64,000 nt of DNA from assembly GCA_949751835.1 (NCBI GenBank), contig CATKHK010000023.1:124001-188000 (forward strand). The letters run 5' to 3'. Both the position numbers and the translations under genes were made by a program. The notes below the pieces were generated by a model. It was given only the letters and a program-made list of their open reading frames with translations. It was not told the DNA's origin and searched no databases. Source of the stretch: Blepharisma japonicum (Eukaryota; Ciliophora; Heterotrichea; Heterotrichida; Blepharismidae). Positions 9,486-20,969 of this stretch are shown one piece after another; the first letter of the stretch is position 1, and every line of letters starts with the position of its first letter.

Positions 9486-9969
9486 TTTATTATGCTAGCG
9501 AAATTTTTAATTTTGTATACTATTTTAAGAAATCCTTATATAGATTGTCTTGCTTATAATAAACTCAATGTCGGATTTTTAAATTTATATGGGCTTGATA
9601 TTATTTAAATATAATGTAAAAATTCATCATCTACTTTTAATGAACATTGAAATTTAGCAACATTTCTAGTTAAAGTCATAGCAATCTAAGTCATAGTAAT
9701 ATTGCACGTAATAATTTTATGAATGGAGGTTATTCTCTTGATTAATCATGAGAAAAACATGATAATTTATATTACTGGTACTTTTCAACATTATCAATAA
9801 AATCTTCTAATTGAAATAAAATATGAAAAATTACACTTACTGTATCACGTAGAAATGAAATTATTATATTACCTTACCCTATTACATATTTGCAGTCTAG
9901 CAGTGTCTAAGGCTATAATTTTAAAATTAGTCAATCCATTTATTCAAATTATCTATTCTGACAAAAATA
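9486..9969. other. Divergent promoter region
   Basis: 484 bp between the divergent receiver gene and the small type I membrane protein. Very AT-rich. An ATG at 9855 opens a signal-peptide-like frame, but it stops at 10067 and cannot be joined to the downstream gene by a 15-16-nt intron, so it was not called. Confidence 0.55.
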
Positions 9970-10425
9970 ATGCTTCTTTGACACAAGTTGCAAATATTCA
10001 TCCTACTATTTTATACAGGATCTTGCGATATAGCCAAAAACTGTCCCGATACCTTTCAAAGTACTGATTTTGCCATTTCAGAGCCTGTTAGCAGCTCTAA
10101 TTACAGAAGACCGGATATCGTCTTGGAGTTCATGGAAGAGAATGGACTTAAAATTTGGCATCTTATAGTGGCATTGATAGGATTGATTGCTATCTGCTTT
10201 TTACTGTTTTATCCGTGCATACATCTTTTAAAGATTCGGAGTCAAAACAATTCTCATCATCTTGAGGAGCCGTTATTGGGAAGCAAACAATTTGGAGAAT
10301 CCTTTGAAATAATTGTTGATCCCCCTGAAATAAATCTGAATGATCATATAGAAATTGATTTGCCTACTTTTAGGCATATCTCTTATTTTCCTTGCGCAAT
10401 CGCTAGGAGAACTCCTTTAGCTTAG
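9970..10425 (+). CDS. Small type I membrane protein of unknown function
   Basis: Reading UGA as Trp lets the frame start at ATG 9970: M-L-L-W-H-K then a hydrophobic signal peptide (QIFILLFYTGSC). A short lumenal/extracellular segment with two cysteines follows (SCDIAKNC), then one TM helix near residues 67-90 (WHLIVALIGLIAICFLLFYP) and a 60-residue cytoplasmic tail containing an acidic di-leucine type motif (EEPLLG), a possible endosomal/lysosomal sorting signal. 151 aa, TAG stop. No family recognised. The first codons depend on the UGA=Trp reading. Confidence 0.65.
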
Positions 10426-10843
10426 GTTATCAATATAAAGATAATTTTTTGATTTTTAAGATTGAATAATTCAAAGAAAGCTCAAAATTTTTATTGTTGT
10501 CCAAAAATAGTCAATATGTAAAGCATTTTTATGAATTATTGTCTGATTATATATTTACTTATAAAACATTTTGAGGATTTTATTTGAGACTCAAAGTCTT
10601 AAAAGATTATTGAGGTATAAAGCATTAAAAGTTAATTGAATTTTAAAACTCATTTTACTAATAAACGTGGCTGTATTAACTTAATGTTTTGGCTTCAATA
10701 TCTTTAAGTTTTCAATGATTCTCCTATGTCACCATAGCCTCCCAATTTCAAAAACAAGTCCTGAGCCTACAAATACTGGCAAAGCACGATTAAATATAAA
10801 ATTTCTTTGAAGCTTCATTTTCTTTAATAATTTTATAAAAATA
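10426..10843. other. Spacer without recognisable gene
   Basis: 418 bp between two + strand genes. AT-rich, with no convincing frame or RNA structure. Confidence 0.6.
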
Positions 10844-11299
10844 ATGTCTGAATTAAAAGATCAAGTTTTTCATGCTACAGAAAGAGGAGACTTAGAAATG
10901 GTAACTAAACTTGTTGAGCAGTTTCCACATCTAGTAAATGAAATTGTCAATGAGATGGACTTGAGAAATTTTGCTGCTAGACATGGACAATATCAAATCT
11001 TACAAAGGATAGGATTTCCACAAGATAAAGAAGGGATTTTAAAGCTAATTAGACAAGCTAGCATTGATGGACATAAGGAAACAATTGCAGTTTGTATGTG
11101 TGCTTTAGCTAAATTATTTGACTATAAAAATTTAGAGGCTGAAGAATACCAAACAGTTTTACAAATAGTTCCTGAAAGAACCAAAGGATCAGTTTATTAT
11201 CCTTATTTATGGGATCGAGTAAGAGGCTTATTGTGGGCTTATAAAAAAGGAAATCTTTCAACTATCCCAATTAAAAAGGTAGCCAAATATTTATTTTAA
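10844..11299 (+). CDS. Small helical, ankyrin-like protein
   Basis: 151 residues, uninterrupted, TAA stop. The beginning (DQVFHATERGDLEMVTKLVE) reads like an ankyrin helix pair, and HGQYQILQRIG and ASIDGHKETIAVCMCALAK look like degenerate further repeats, but the TPLH core of ankyrin repeats is missing. The C-terminal part (YYPYLWDRVRGLLWAYKKG) is aromatic-rich. No signal peptide or TM segment. Probably a cytosolic protein-interaction module; function unknown. Confidence 0.65.
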   Translation: MSELKDQVFHATERGDLEMVTKLVEQFPHLVNEIVNEMDLRNFAARHGQYQILQRIGFPQDKEGILKLIRQASIDGHKETIAVCMCALAKLFDYKNLEAEEYQTVLQIVPERTKGSVYYPYLWDRVRGLLWAYKKGNLSTIPIKKVAKYLF

Positions 11300-11544
11300 T
11301 AATTATTGATTAGAGAAGTGTTAAATAATAATTATTTCATTTATTTCTTTACATAAATAGCAAATAAATGAATCATTTCTTATAATTAGTAATAAAAAAC
11401 ATTTAGAATGCGCAAAATTCTTAAATTTCAAATAATTATTGAAACTATAAAGTTCAGCAGATCTTGCCCTTATGCCTTTATAAATCTTAAAGAATTAAAT
11501 TATTTTAATAAGATTTAAACTCCTAGAATATAAATTCATAAATA

Positions 11545-12126
11545 ATGGAATCAGCAGCAACCGACCCAGAAGTTCAAAACCTTGAAGAACCTCTGCCAGG
11601 TGTCCCCAATGATGAAAAAATGATGAAACTAATGGTTCAAATCAGAATGATTCTAGCTTTAAAATATGCGAAAACAGACAATCAGCCTTCAGAAGTTTTG
11701 GAAAATCTCTATATAGGCAGTGTTGGAGCTGCAATGTGTAAGAATAATCTCAAAGATCTAGGCATTACTCACATACTAATTGTAGCTGATCAGCTCGCCC
11801 CTGCGTTTCCAGAAGAATTTATTTATAAGCAAATCAGCATTCTGGATTCTCCTGACTCAAATATTATTGATACTTTCACTGATGCCTTTCAATTTATTGA
11901 CGAAGGGCGAGCTCAAGGGAAAGTTCTTGTTCACTGGTAAACTATATTTAGTTTTGCAGGCAAAAGCCGATCTGGGACTATTTGCATTGGATATGTGATG
12001 AAAGAAAGAAATTGCTCTTTACTTGACGCCTTTAGATATGTTCGAGAAAAAAGAGATGCAGTTTTGCCTAACACAGGATTTATGAGTCAACTGAAGCGAT
12101 ATGAGAGTGTTCTTAATCCTAATTAA
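11545..12126 (+). CDS. Dual-specificity protein phosphatase
   Basis: A 188-residue DSP/MKP-like phosphatase. Exon 1 carries the substrate-recognition start EVLENLYIGSVGAA and the general-acid loop ILDSPDSNI. A 15-nt intron GTAAACTATATTTAG at 11937-11951 splits the codon of the catalytic cysteine: TG|T. Splicing restores V-H-C-F-A-G-K-S-R-S-G, the HCx5R signature. Exon 2 continues with the conserved helices (TICIGYVMKERN, DAFRYVREKR) to TAA at 12124-12126. Without splicing the frame stops before the active site, so splicing is needed for activity. There is no kinase-interaction or targeting domain; substrate unknown. Confidence 0.93.
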
Positions 12127-12160
12127 CTATTAGCTTTAAAATTAAATGATAGGAAATAGG

Positions 12161-15100
12161 TTAATTAAAATATTTTTTTGTTATTCCTTTGACCATTATT
12201 TTAGGAGATAATGATATTGAGTATGCTTCTAATTGACCTTGCTTGGAAGGAATTTGATACTGATTTATTCCAGATTCAAGTGGGATGGCTGATAAAACGT
12301 CATTGCTGTATTTTGCCGTCCATTTCCCAGTCAATAAAGTCATATGCGGGCATTTATTCGCTATTTTTATGTGTGGGTTAAATTTATCAGCTGAAGCACA
12401 TATTATATGCCCTGGAACATATACTATATGTGTAAAAACAAATTCTATCTCTTTATTTTCTACGAATTCTTTATATTCCGCTGACTTCGCTAGCTGACTA
12501 TTCCCGCCTAAGAAAAGAGTCGTTATATGCAAGTCACCAACAATTTTCCAAACTTCTGAAAAACGTTCTGGATCAATTCCTAGGAGAGCAGCATTTTGGA
12601 TATCTTGCAAATCATTTACAATGTCCTCACGCTCATAAACGTCAGCAAATTCTCTTAAGCAAGAAATCACCATTGGAACTAATAAAGGCCTAAACCATGT
12701 ATCAGCATCAATTCCAATATAAATTGGGAGCTTATAGTTTTTAGGCTCTGGTCTGCCCTTTTTATGACTTTGTTTTATTTCTTCTGCACTCTTAACACTT
12801 TCTTCTTTGACTCTAATAATTTCATCTTTTCTTCTTATAGGCTCTTTCGTTTCTTCTTCAAACCTTGAGTTTCCTTTCTTCCTAAAGTCAAAAAGTTTTG
12901 CCACTTCTGAAGTAATTTTAGGAACTGGGTCTATTTTTGGTAACCTATCAGCATATTGATCAATTAATTCTACTAAATCCCATATGATATTTTCATTTGG
13001 TAATCCTTCAGGTCTGAAAGATGTCAAAGTTTTTGCTACGACAAATCTCATATTTTCATCCAATTCAAAGGCATTTTCTTCAGTAAATGGCAGTCTCATA
13101 ATATAATGGAATCCATCATTTAAATAATCATCGAACCTAACATTTCTATACATGTTATACATCATTAAAACCACTGCAGCTTTTTTTGAAAGACTACCAG
13201 TTAATGTTTCATGATCGATTCTATTTCTTACCCTGACTAGGCATTGTATTAAAAATGATAAAGAGAGCTCATATGTAAAAGTTAGGTCTCTTTTTTCATC
13301 ATTTATTACAAATGGAGTGCTGCATTCAGGAACAAGAGCAATTACTCGAATTTGGGTTTTTTTAGGTGCATTTTTATTAATATCAGCAAAGGTTTTTGGA
13401 AGAGAGTTAGGAGGATGGTTTTTGTCTAGAAATATGACATGGCATTTGGACTTTGTTTCCATTTCTTTTGCTATTTCTTTGCCGAATTTATTTCTTGCAG
13501 TTTTATTTGTTTTTTCAAAAGCGTTATCTTTATCAAAATTTTTTGAACTTTCCATGTGCTCTTGCATGCATTCTGCTCTTATTTTGTCTGATGATATAAC
13601 AGAAAAAGTAACCCCTTCATTTTTTTCTACAGCAGATTTGAATGATTTTATTATAAATGATTTCCCCATCGCTGGGATACCCATGGGAACAATTATAAAA
13701 ATTTTATTGGATTCATCATCAATGGATAAAGTAGATTCTACTGACTTTGCCTCTTCTGGGGCTTTATTTTTAAGCGAATCAATTTTCATTTCTAAAGCTA
13801 AAATAAACTGAGCTAGATCAATATCAAACCCTTCTAACACAAAATCTCTTTGTTTTTCTTCAATAAAAAGACGTGCAGTTGCGATTTTACTTTTAAGAGA
13901 TTCCAACTTTTTATGAGGATCACCTTTTAAAAACCCTGCCATACCATCAGGCATTTCTTTGTTTTTCTCTCTTTGGCATTCTGTAATAATTTCTTCAGAT
14001 TTTTGGAATCCATCATCAGTAGTCCTATAGAAAGCAAAAAGGGTATTGCTGGGGATAGGATCTTCAACTGGAGTAAATCCTAGAGGAAAGCAAAATGTTA
14101 AACCCTCTTTTATTGTCATTCTCTTGTTTCATGTTTTCTCAATTTTGGTGGGTTTTAAAGCTTCGCATATTGCATCCTTTTCTGATTTATCCAGTACAAA
14201 AGGTGGAGTAACAATATTAACGATAAGGGGATTTAGATCTGCAATAAATTGGTCAGTATTAATTTCCTCGTCACGGATTTCAGGATTTTTGCCAGCATTA
14301 ACTCTATCAATTATCATATCAAGAAAATCAATATATCCTTCTTTGAATTTTTTTCCTGATGATTTTTGTTTTTCAACAAAAGCAAAAGCTACTTCAGCGA
14401 TTTTAAAATAATAATCTAGAGGTTTCGGAAGCTCAATTTCTCTCGCCAAATCTTGAGTTTCGTTTATAAATTTATGTAAGCTGGATTGTGCGGATACTTT
14501 TCTCTTCTCTGAAACCATATTTTTTATTTTTTCTCTCAGCTTTCTGAAGATTCTGTATTCAAGAGTTTTCATTTTTGAAGCAGATAGGGCAATTTGGCTT
14601 AAAATTGCTTGCGAAAGTTCTTCTTCTGTAAAATTGCTGGGCTGATTGCCAAAAATTGTAGAATTTGCAGCATGCAATACTGAACTATCAGGAGTTTGGT
14701 TTTTCAGCAGATAAATAACACTCCCTTCTCCTTCATCTATTAAAGCTTCTGATGAGATTTTATTATATAAGTTGCCTAAATTTCTATATAATTCATCTAG
14801 TGTCCTCATATTTCCAATGTATTCTACTTTTACTCGATTCAGATGATATTTTTCGAACAATGAAAATGCTTTTAATGGTGACATAAAAGAGTATGGAGAA
14901 TTATTGTCGACATAGGCAAAAAATAATATGGTAGTTTCATTGTATTTTACCAAATGCTGATATTCTTTATTGCCTACGTATTCACCTACAAAGGTAAATC
15001 CATCTAAATCATTCTTTAAATCTTCTATTAGATCTCTGCTTAAAGTGCTAATATGCTTAAACCACTCAACTCCAATTAGCTTTGCAAAATTATATCTTTC

Positions 15101-15775
15101 TAGATTTAATTTATCGAAATCTTCTTGACTTCTTGCAGCTATGCTGACATTTTTTGATGAAATTATCCAGGCGTCAATCGGTCTAGCATATGATACCTGT
15201 GCATTTTCTCCATTTGCTTTATTTGTTTTATATACTTCAACTGATGCTCCTTCTCTTATAATAGCCTCTTCAGCATCATAAAAGATAATTTTCCTTAATA
15301 GCTCTCTTTGGGAATCTTGACTATTATATCTTATTGGAAAATTCCCAGCAAAGCTTCCAAGCGTGTTAAGATTTTTTGTGTTGTTTTGGAAAGTAAACTC
15401 TGGATATAAATCAAAAAACTTTTGCATGCCTCTTCTTACGAATCAAGAATTTGAGTATGGATAATTCATTATCATTGATTGCCTATCAGCCTCACTTTCA
15501 TCTTTTTGAGATTGCAGCTGTATTAGAATAGAGTTTCCTCTTCTAATGTTATTTCTCAAGAATAATTCTTTTGTGTAGAGTGCATCTTCTTCGAAGCTGC
15601 GGCCATGCAAATTAAATGATATGTCGAAAAGCTTGAAATTTGTTTCAAACGGGATTGAGCTTTCAACTGCCTTTGCTAGCTCATTAGGCTTACTTTTTGC
15701 ACACCATTCAAGCATTTCAGCTGGGCCAAAAATTGTGTTTGGTTCAATGAAAACTTGCTTTTGCTTTTTACCCAT
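12161..15775 (-). CDS. TRL1: tRNA ligase, Trl1/RNL type (ligase-kinase-cyclic phosphodiesterase)
   Basis: A 1204-residue, intronless protein once UGA at 15443-15445 and 14129-14131 are read as Trp. Order: N-terminal adenylyltransferase/ligase with motif I TNKANGENAQ (KANG 186-189); a P-loop kinase module with GIPAMGKS (699-706); and a C-terminal 2H cyclic phosphodiesterase with HITTLF (1083) and HMTLL (1144). This is the fungal/plant healing-and-sealing ligase, which opens 2',3'-cyclic phosphates, phosphorylates the 5' end with NTP and seals tRNA halves (and HAC1-type mRNA in yeast). All three active-site signatures are present. Its ATG is 41 bp from the stop of the upstream TPLATE-like gene. 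Confidence 0.9.
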
Positions 15776-15816
15776 TTATTATTAAATAGAAGGTATCAGT
15801 TTTTAATAAAATCTTA

Positions 15817-18642
15817 TTACACTAAAACACGAAGAATGCCTGAGCTGATATCATACAAAAATGTTTCTAAATACTGACCTAAGATATTATGTGACTCTAT
15901 GCTAGAAGTTCTCACTTCGCTTCTAACAGTTTTCGATATTTTTGTTCCAGTTAAAACAATAGCAATCCTATCACCTTGAAGTGTGGCTGCTTGAAAACCA
16001 AGCCTGAACCCTTCAGAATCAATTGTTTTTACTGCTTTTTCCATGTTCTGGGAAAGCGCTTCGCATAGTTCCTCGATGTTTTTTGTCAATTCACATTGCA
16101 CCATATGCGAATAATTCAGTCGTGTCCACAAACTCAAAAATTGTGTAATTGACCCAAATGAGGAAATATCTTTGAGCAGAAAATCAGAAAAAGGGACAAT
16201 ATATGCTTGAGATGAGTATTGAACTCCTTGATCTAAAGGGACAGTACTATCTTCAATAGACAAAAGCAAACTGATAGAAATTTCTCCTGAATTTTCAATG
16301 ATTGCTCTAACTTTTCACTCATAAGATCCTAATGTAGAAATTGATGGGATTATAGAGCTGGTTCTTTGTTTTAGTGCAAATCTTAAGTTTTGAGATAACA
16401 AAGATTGAACTTTTATGTTTTTAATTTCAAATTTTGTCATATTAAAGAACCTAAAACAAAATACCACAAGTGAATAGGGAGGATAAATCACATGAGTGCA
16501 TTTCACTCTAACTGGGTCTGCCAGTCCAGAAATTTCATTCATAAAGAGGCATCTTCAGTTCATTTCTTTTGGAATCGCAGTTATTCTTAGCAACTCCATC
16601 GGCTTATCACTGTTTAAAGTTTCATGCCTTCTTCCTGATTTGTTGAAAATATTAAGAGCAGCATGCAAATAGTCGTGAAAACTTGATTCTGTGTATTTAA
16701 TGTTAGAATTGATTTTTCGCTCCATGAGAATTGAAAATTCATCTACAGGGAAGACCTCTCCAGCTTGATATCTTGCAAGAATCCCAGAAACTTTTTGGGC
16801 TAGATCTAAAATAGGATTATTTGTGGCTGAATTTTCAACTACTTCGCTAAATTGGGTTAAAATTCTTATAATATCATCTCCAATTCTGCCAGAGTATCTT
16901 AAATAAAAATGCAAGCATGATGTTAAGAGAAATTCTAAACTTTGAGCTGTTGTCACAGTCATTGAAGCGCTAATAAACCCAAGCATTTCACTGCTGAACA
17001 ATTCTAGCCTCACTATCGATAAAATTCTTCTTAGATCTTCTTCTGAAGAAGGAGTCCAGAATTTTGCAAGCATAAGTAATGCCAAGTTTCGAGAGAATCT
17101 GCTAGGAATATTAGTCTCAGTTTGTTCAAACCTCCTCATCAGAAGTTCTAGACTCATTTGAAGCCTTCCAGCGAATTCTGGCTTATCTTTAGAAGCCCTT
17201 CCAATTTCTTCAAGCAGCATAAAATTATAAGCTGGGGCAAAAGTCCTTTCTTCATTTCCTTCTCCGCACACCCAATCAATAACCCTAAAGCAGACATCAC
17301 TGACTTCAAAAGCAATTATCATTCATGAATCATTTGAATTTCTATGCAATAAACAAGTTTCTACTAGACAAGCCAATAACTCTTCTCTGAAATTCGAAGT
17401 AGATGGCTGGCTTCATATTTCTACAAACCAAGGCTGTGAAAACAATTGATAAATTGCAGAATTTTGCTTGGACTCCAGAAGCTGCAAAGATAATGTTACC
17501 AGTGAAGTCAAGCAAGTAAGGACCACAGATAATCGATCAACTTTAGCTGAAATTCTGCATGAAAATTCGAGAGTTTTTAAAGAAATTGAAAGCTGTTGAG
17601 AAATTGGCAGCCGAGATAATCCGCCACTGACAAGTAAAAGAGATGAAGCAGGTGTCTTATCATATAGAGATAAAGCTAAGAGTTTATTGCACATAATCCA
17701 AATAGTAGATGAATGGGATGGAATAAGCATTAGACATCTTGCAGCACCCCAAACAACCCCTTTTTCTAGATGGTGGAGCATTGGTAGAAGACTCTCTGTT
17801 TCAAATTTTGTCAGAATTTGCTCACTTTCAGGCCTAAGTGTAACTAATTTGGCTGCAGGATATAGAGTGTGAAATCTATACCTTGGGTCCAATGCATTCA
17901 TCCTTGAAAGTATTTGTTCAATGTTGGGATATAATGGCTCACATATATACTTTATAAGTGGCATTAACAACTCTTCATCACTGCCATTTGCTTCTAACTC
18001 TTGTGATAATCCTCTAATTCTTCCTATTTCGCACTCTTCAAAGAGAACTCTTAACGCTGACAATCCATATATGCAGAGATTATCATCAACACTCATTACC
18101 AAATTTACCAAATACTTAAACATTTCTCTAATCAAATCTTGTGTTTTTAGATTTTCAGCTCCTAATCCACATCACAATCTAACTAAAATCCCAGGTAACG
18201 CATCTAAAAATGCATATTGAACGTTTTTCCCACTTTCACCTCTCATTGCACTTAATATTGCTTGTTCTTGAGATAAGAGAAGTTCTAGGGTTTGTTCTAT
18301 AGGGAGTAAATATAGCATTCGCATTGCGTAAACTTGAAACTCAGGATCTGATGATGTTCCTATATCAGTTGATATTGGGCCGTATAAGCTATCTCATGGA
18401 AGCTCATAGAGAGTGGCAGCAGATTTGACAATTAAATAAGTGATTTGTCGAATATTTCTCTGTGCACCAGAATTAAAGCAATTTTCCAAAATTGCAGGTA
18501 GCAGAGGTTGAATGTTTCTTTCATTTGATATGTAGAGAAGAACTTGGTTTAAGGCTTCAATTTGTTTACTGATTTCTTTAGGGTTTTGATTCCAGTTTTG
18601 GGATTTTAGAGGCAAAAATGTGGCCCAATCTATCACCTCCAT
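15817..18642 (-). CDS. TPLATE-like large subunit (TSET/TPLATE complex)
   Basis: A 941-residue protein, continuous when six or more UGA codons are read as Trp (for example 18394, 17413, 17323, 16555, 16315). It is mostly alpha-solenoid; a stretch starting near residue 418 (FREELLACLVETC), followed by a predicted helical trunk with VSDVCFRVIDWVC, resembles plant TPLATE (FREELVAMLVESC ... VCRPCVKWDC). The C-terminal third resembles the appendage/anchor region (TQFLSLWTRLNYSH; GFRLGFQAATLQGDR). TPLATE belongs to an ancient adaptor complex that drives endocytosis in plants and Dictyostelium. Assigned from recognised similarity, not a search; a generic adaptin-like HEAT protein is the alternative. 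Confidence 0.68.
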
Positions 18643-18934
18643 GATGTAATATATGAAAAAGTTGCATGCTTACATATTTTCAGTATTGAATTGTTGGAGT
18701 TGTAAGATTGATTATGAAGGAATTATTAGCCTGCTGCTACTTTAAATACTAAAAGATGCTTTTGATAACTTATGCAAATAAAGAAAGAAATTGTAGAATA
18801 AAAGAATTGCTAATTTAGTAAAGGTTGCTTCATCTGACCTTAAGTTAATAATATGATTTAATGAAAAATAATATAAAAGTAATCAGACATTTTAATATAT
18901 TAATTAGAATTTTGTTTGTTTGGATATTTACTAA

Positions 18935-19195
18935 ATGGCAAGCAAAAAGTTATTTTATTATTTAGAGAAAAAGCTTTTACCTTCAAAAATTAACCCAATG
19001 TGGAAGATATTTCTAAAAAAGAGTCATAATATCATCGATAGCAATGAAAGTGTGGCTTCACAATATATTTTACTACAAACATCGATTGCAAAATACAGGA
19101 AGTCAGAAGTAGATAAAGAAACTATGAAAAATATTGTAGAAGATCTTAAACGAAGAAAAGATGAATTTTTAACTCATAAGAATAGGCAGCGTTAA
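18935..19195 (+). CDS. Small basic protein of unknown function
   Basis: 86 residues, ATG to TAA, no UGA. It is Lys-rich with a predicted helical run (SQYILLQTSIAKYRKSEVDKE) and an N-terminus with basic and aromatic residues (MASKKLFYYLEKKLLPSK) that could act as a mitochondrial presequence. Size and composition recall small mitochondrial assembly factors, but no motif is decisive. It lies in the divergent spacer between the TPLATE-like and MMTAG2 genes. Confidence 0.5.
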   Translation: MASKKLFYYLEKKLLPSKINPMWKIFLKKSHNIIDSNESVASQYILLQTSIAKYRKSEVDKETMKNIVEDLKRRKDEFLTHKNRQR

Positions 19196-19255
19196 AAAAA
19201 GATAATTCTTATTATCCAAATACTCCTCGATTATTAATCTCAATTTATCATAAAG

Positions 19256-19798
19256 TTAATCATAATGCTGTCTCTTGTGCTTATGCTTCTTCGATTTTTT
19301 GTGCTTCTTTTGATGATCGCTTTTATGTTTTATGCCTTCTGCTTCTATTTTGATTGCTTCTTTTTCTCTTTTGGACTCTCCTCCTTTTCCGCCAAAAACT
19401 CTGTTAGCTGGGTCAAATCCAAGCCCAGTAATTTTATGTCCTTGATCTTCTAAATCTAACCCTTCTTCCGCTCCTCTTTTGCTTAGTAAACTTTTATATT
19501 CTGCTTCTGAAAGCTGGGCTTTTTTCTTTTTACCAGGATTTGCCAATCCTAATGATTCTCTTAAGTTCTGCATATCTTCATCTCTGATTTTTTGTTTTTC
19601 AGCTTCATCTGCTTCTAAATCCTGAGGGGCTTTAACCCATCAATCTTTTTTCCTCCATCTTCCTCCTTTGTCTAGAAATCCCAAATTTACTGTGCTTCCC
19701 AGGTAGCATTCTCTGTCTTTATAAGACATTACCCTCACGTCTTCCCATGAAAATAGTCCTCGTCCTCCTCGGTTTCCTTCTCGAATAGGGGTAAACAT
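19256..19798 (-). CDS. MMTAG2 / kinase-phosphorylated-domain protein
   Basis: A 180-residue homologue of multiple myeloma tumour-associated protein 2. The conserved N-terminal block is complete: RGGRGLFSWEDVRVMSYKDR, then YLGSTVNLG and GGRWRKKDWWVKAP, where the first Trp of DWW is encoded by UGA. The middle has LRESLGLANPGKKKK and the tail is a Lys/His-rich stretch (KKHKKSKKHKHKRQ). The family is nuclear and RNA-associated, but its exact role is not established. Start at ATG 19798; stop TAA at 19256-19258. Confidence 0.85.
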
Positions 19799-19948
19799 AT
19801 TTTTAAAATATTTTATATAAATTCATTAGCTTAAAGCTCACAACAGAATTATAAATCAAGAGATTTGAATCATAAGTTCTTAATTGAGTAACCATGTTTG
19901 AAACTTTTACTATCCTAGTCTGACAAAACATAAACCATTTTTGCAATT

Positions 19949-20956
19949 ATGACAATGTATTGCGGAATCTGCTGTATTTATGAAAATCCAAGTATTTTTC
20001 TTACTCTCTCTTGTGGCTGCAGCTTTTGTAAGAAATCTATTAGTCAATGGATTCTTACCCAAATAGAAAAATATTATCAAGCTGACTTCCAAATCACATG
20101 CCCATTAGGAACTCTTGGTCATACAATGACTGAAGATGATATAAGAAATTCCCTTTCTGAATACGATTATCAGCTTTATGCGAATATTTTATTAAAAAGA
20201 GAGCTAATTCGTGATAGCTCTTTTAAGCAATGTCCATCAAAAAATTGCGATTACGTAGGATGGGTTGATACGAAAATTTCGTGTATTGATACTCTTATAT
20301 GTCCAAAGTGTAAAACTAAATGAAAAGATCCAAGCTTAAAGCCAGCATTTTATAGACTTAAAGATGATGCTATTAGAATCATGCGTGGAGAAGGTGACTT
20401 TTGAAGTAATACTTGAAAAGAGTTATGGGTGAAATATTGTCCGAAGTGTGAATCCCCTATTGAAAAAAACGGAGGCTGCCATCATATGACCTGCTTAAAC
20501 TGTAGGCATGAATTCTGTTGGGATTGTTTGCAGGATTATAAAAATCACAAAATAAATTATTGTGGACTAAACATTCTTTATTGCTGGGGATTTATAGTCA
20601 TTTTGACAGTCTTATTTTTGTGCAAAATTACAATTTTATCTGATGTTGTTTATGATTTATTATTGTTCGTTTTTTGGAAGCTTCTATTATTTACTGCTGG
20701 GCTTTTAGGAGTTTGGGCAGTTTGTGGGAGCATAGTATTAGGAGTATCTTATTTAAATCGATCGGAATACAAAGTTTACACATGCTGCGAAAAATTTGCT
20801 TACTTCATGCTGAATTGTGGAATTTTCATATATATTTTGTGTGGAATCGTATTTTTCCTAGACTTCACAATTGAGGTTTTTTTGTTAACCTTGAATTTTG
20901 GAGTACTCTTCATTCTTTTACTGCCAGCAATATTTTTGCTATATCAAAGAACTTAA
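19949..20956 (+). CDS. Membrane-anchored RBR (RING-IBR-RING) E3 ubiquitin ligase
   Basis: 335 residues with three UGA=Trp codons between 20321 and 20425, which otherwise appear to break it into two. RING1 ([19 protein letters not shown]), IBR ([11 protein letters not shown] ... CPKCKTKWKDP) and RING2 ([29 protein letters not shown]) are all present; the Cys of CHHMTC is the expected catalytic residue that accepts ubiquitin as a thioester. The last 135 residues contain about four hydrophobic TM helices, as in RNF19/RNF144-type enzymes, placing it at an internal membrane. It converges on the coiled-coil gene with only 13 bp between stops. Confidence 0.92.
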
Positions 20957-20969
20957 ATTATATAATAAA

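Noticed and set aside
9855-10067. 70-codon frame starting with a perfect-looking signal peptide
   Set aside because: It overlaps, in another frame, the better gene starting at 9970, and no 15-16-nt intron joins the two.
12161-18642. TPLATE-like and tRNA ligase genes as one operon
   Set aside because: They are 41 bp apart on the same strand, but compact spacing is general here and there is no functional link or sign of polycistronic transcription.
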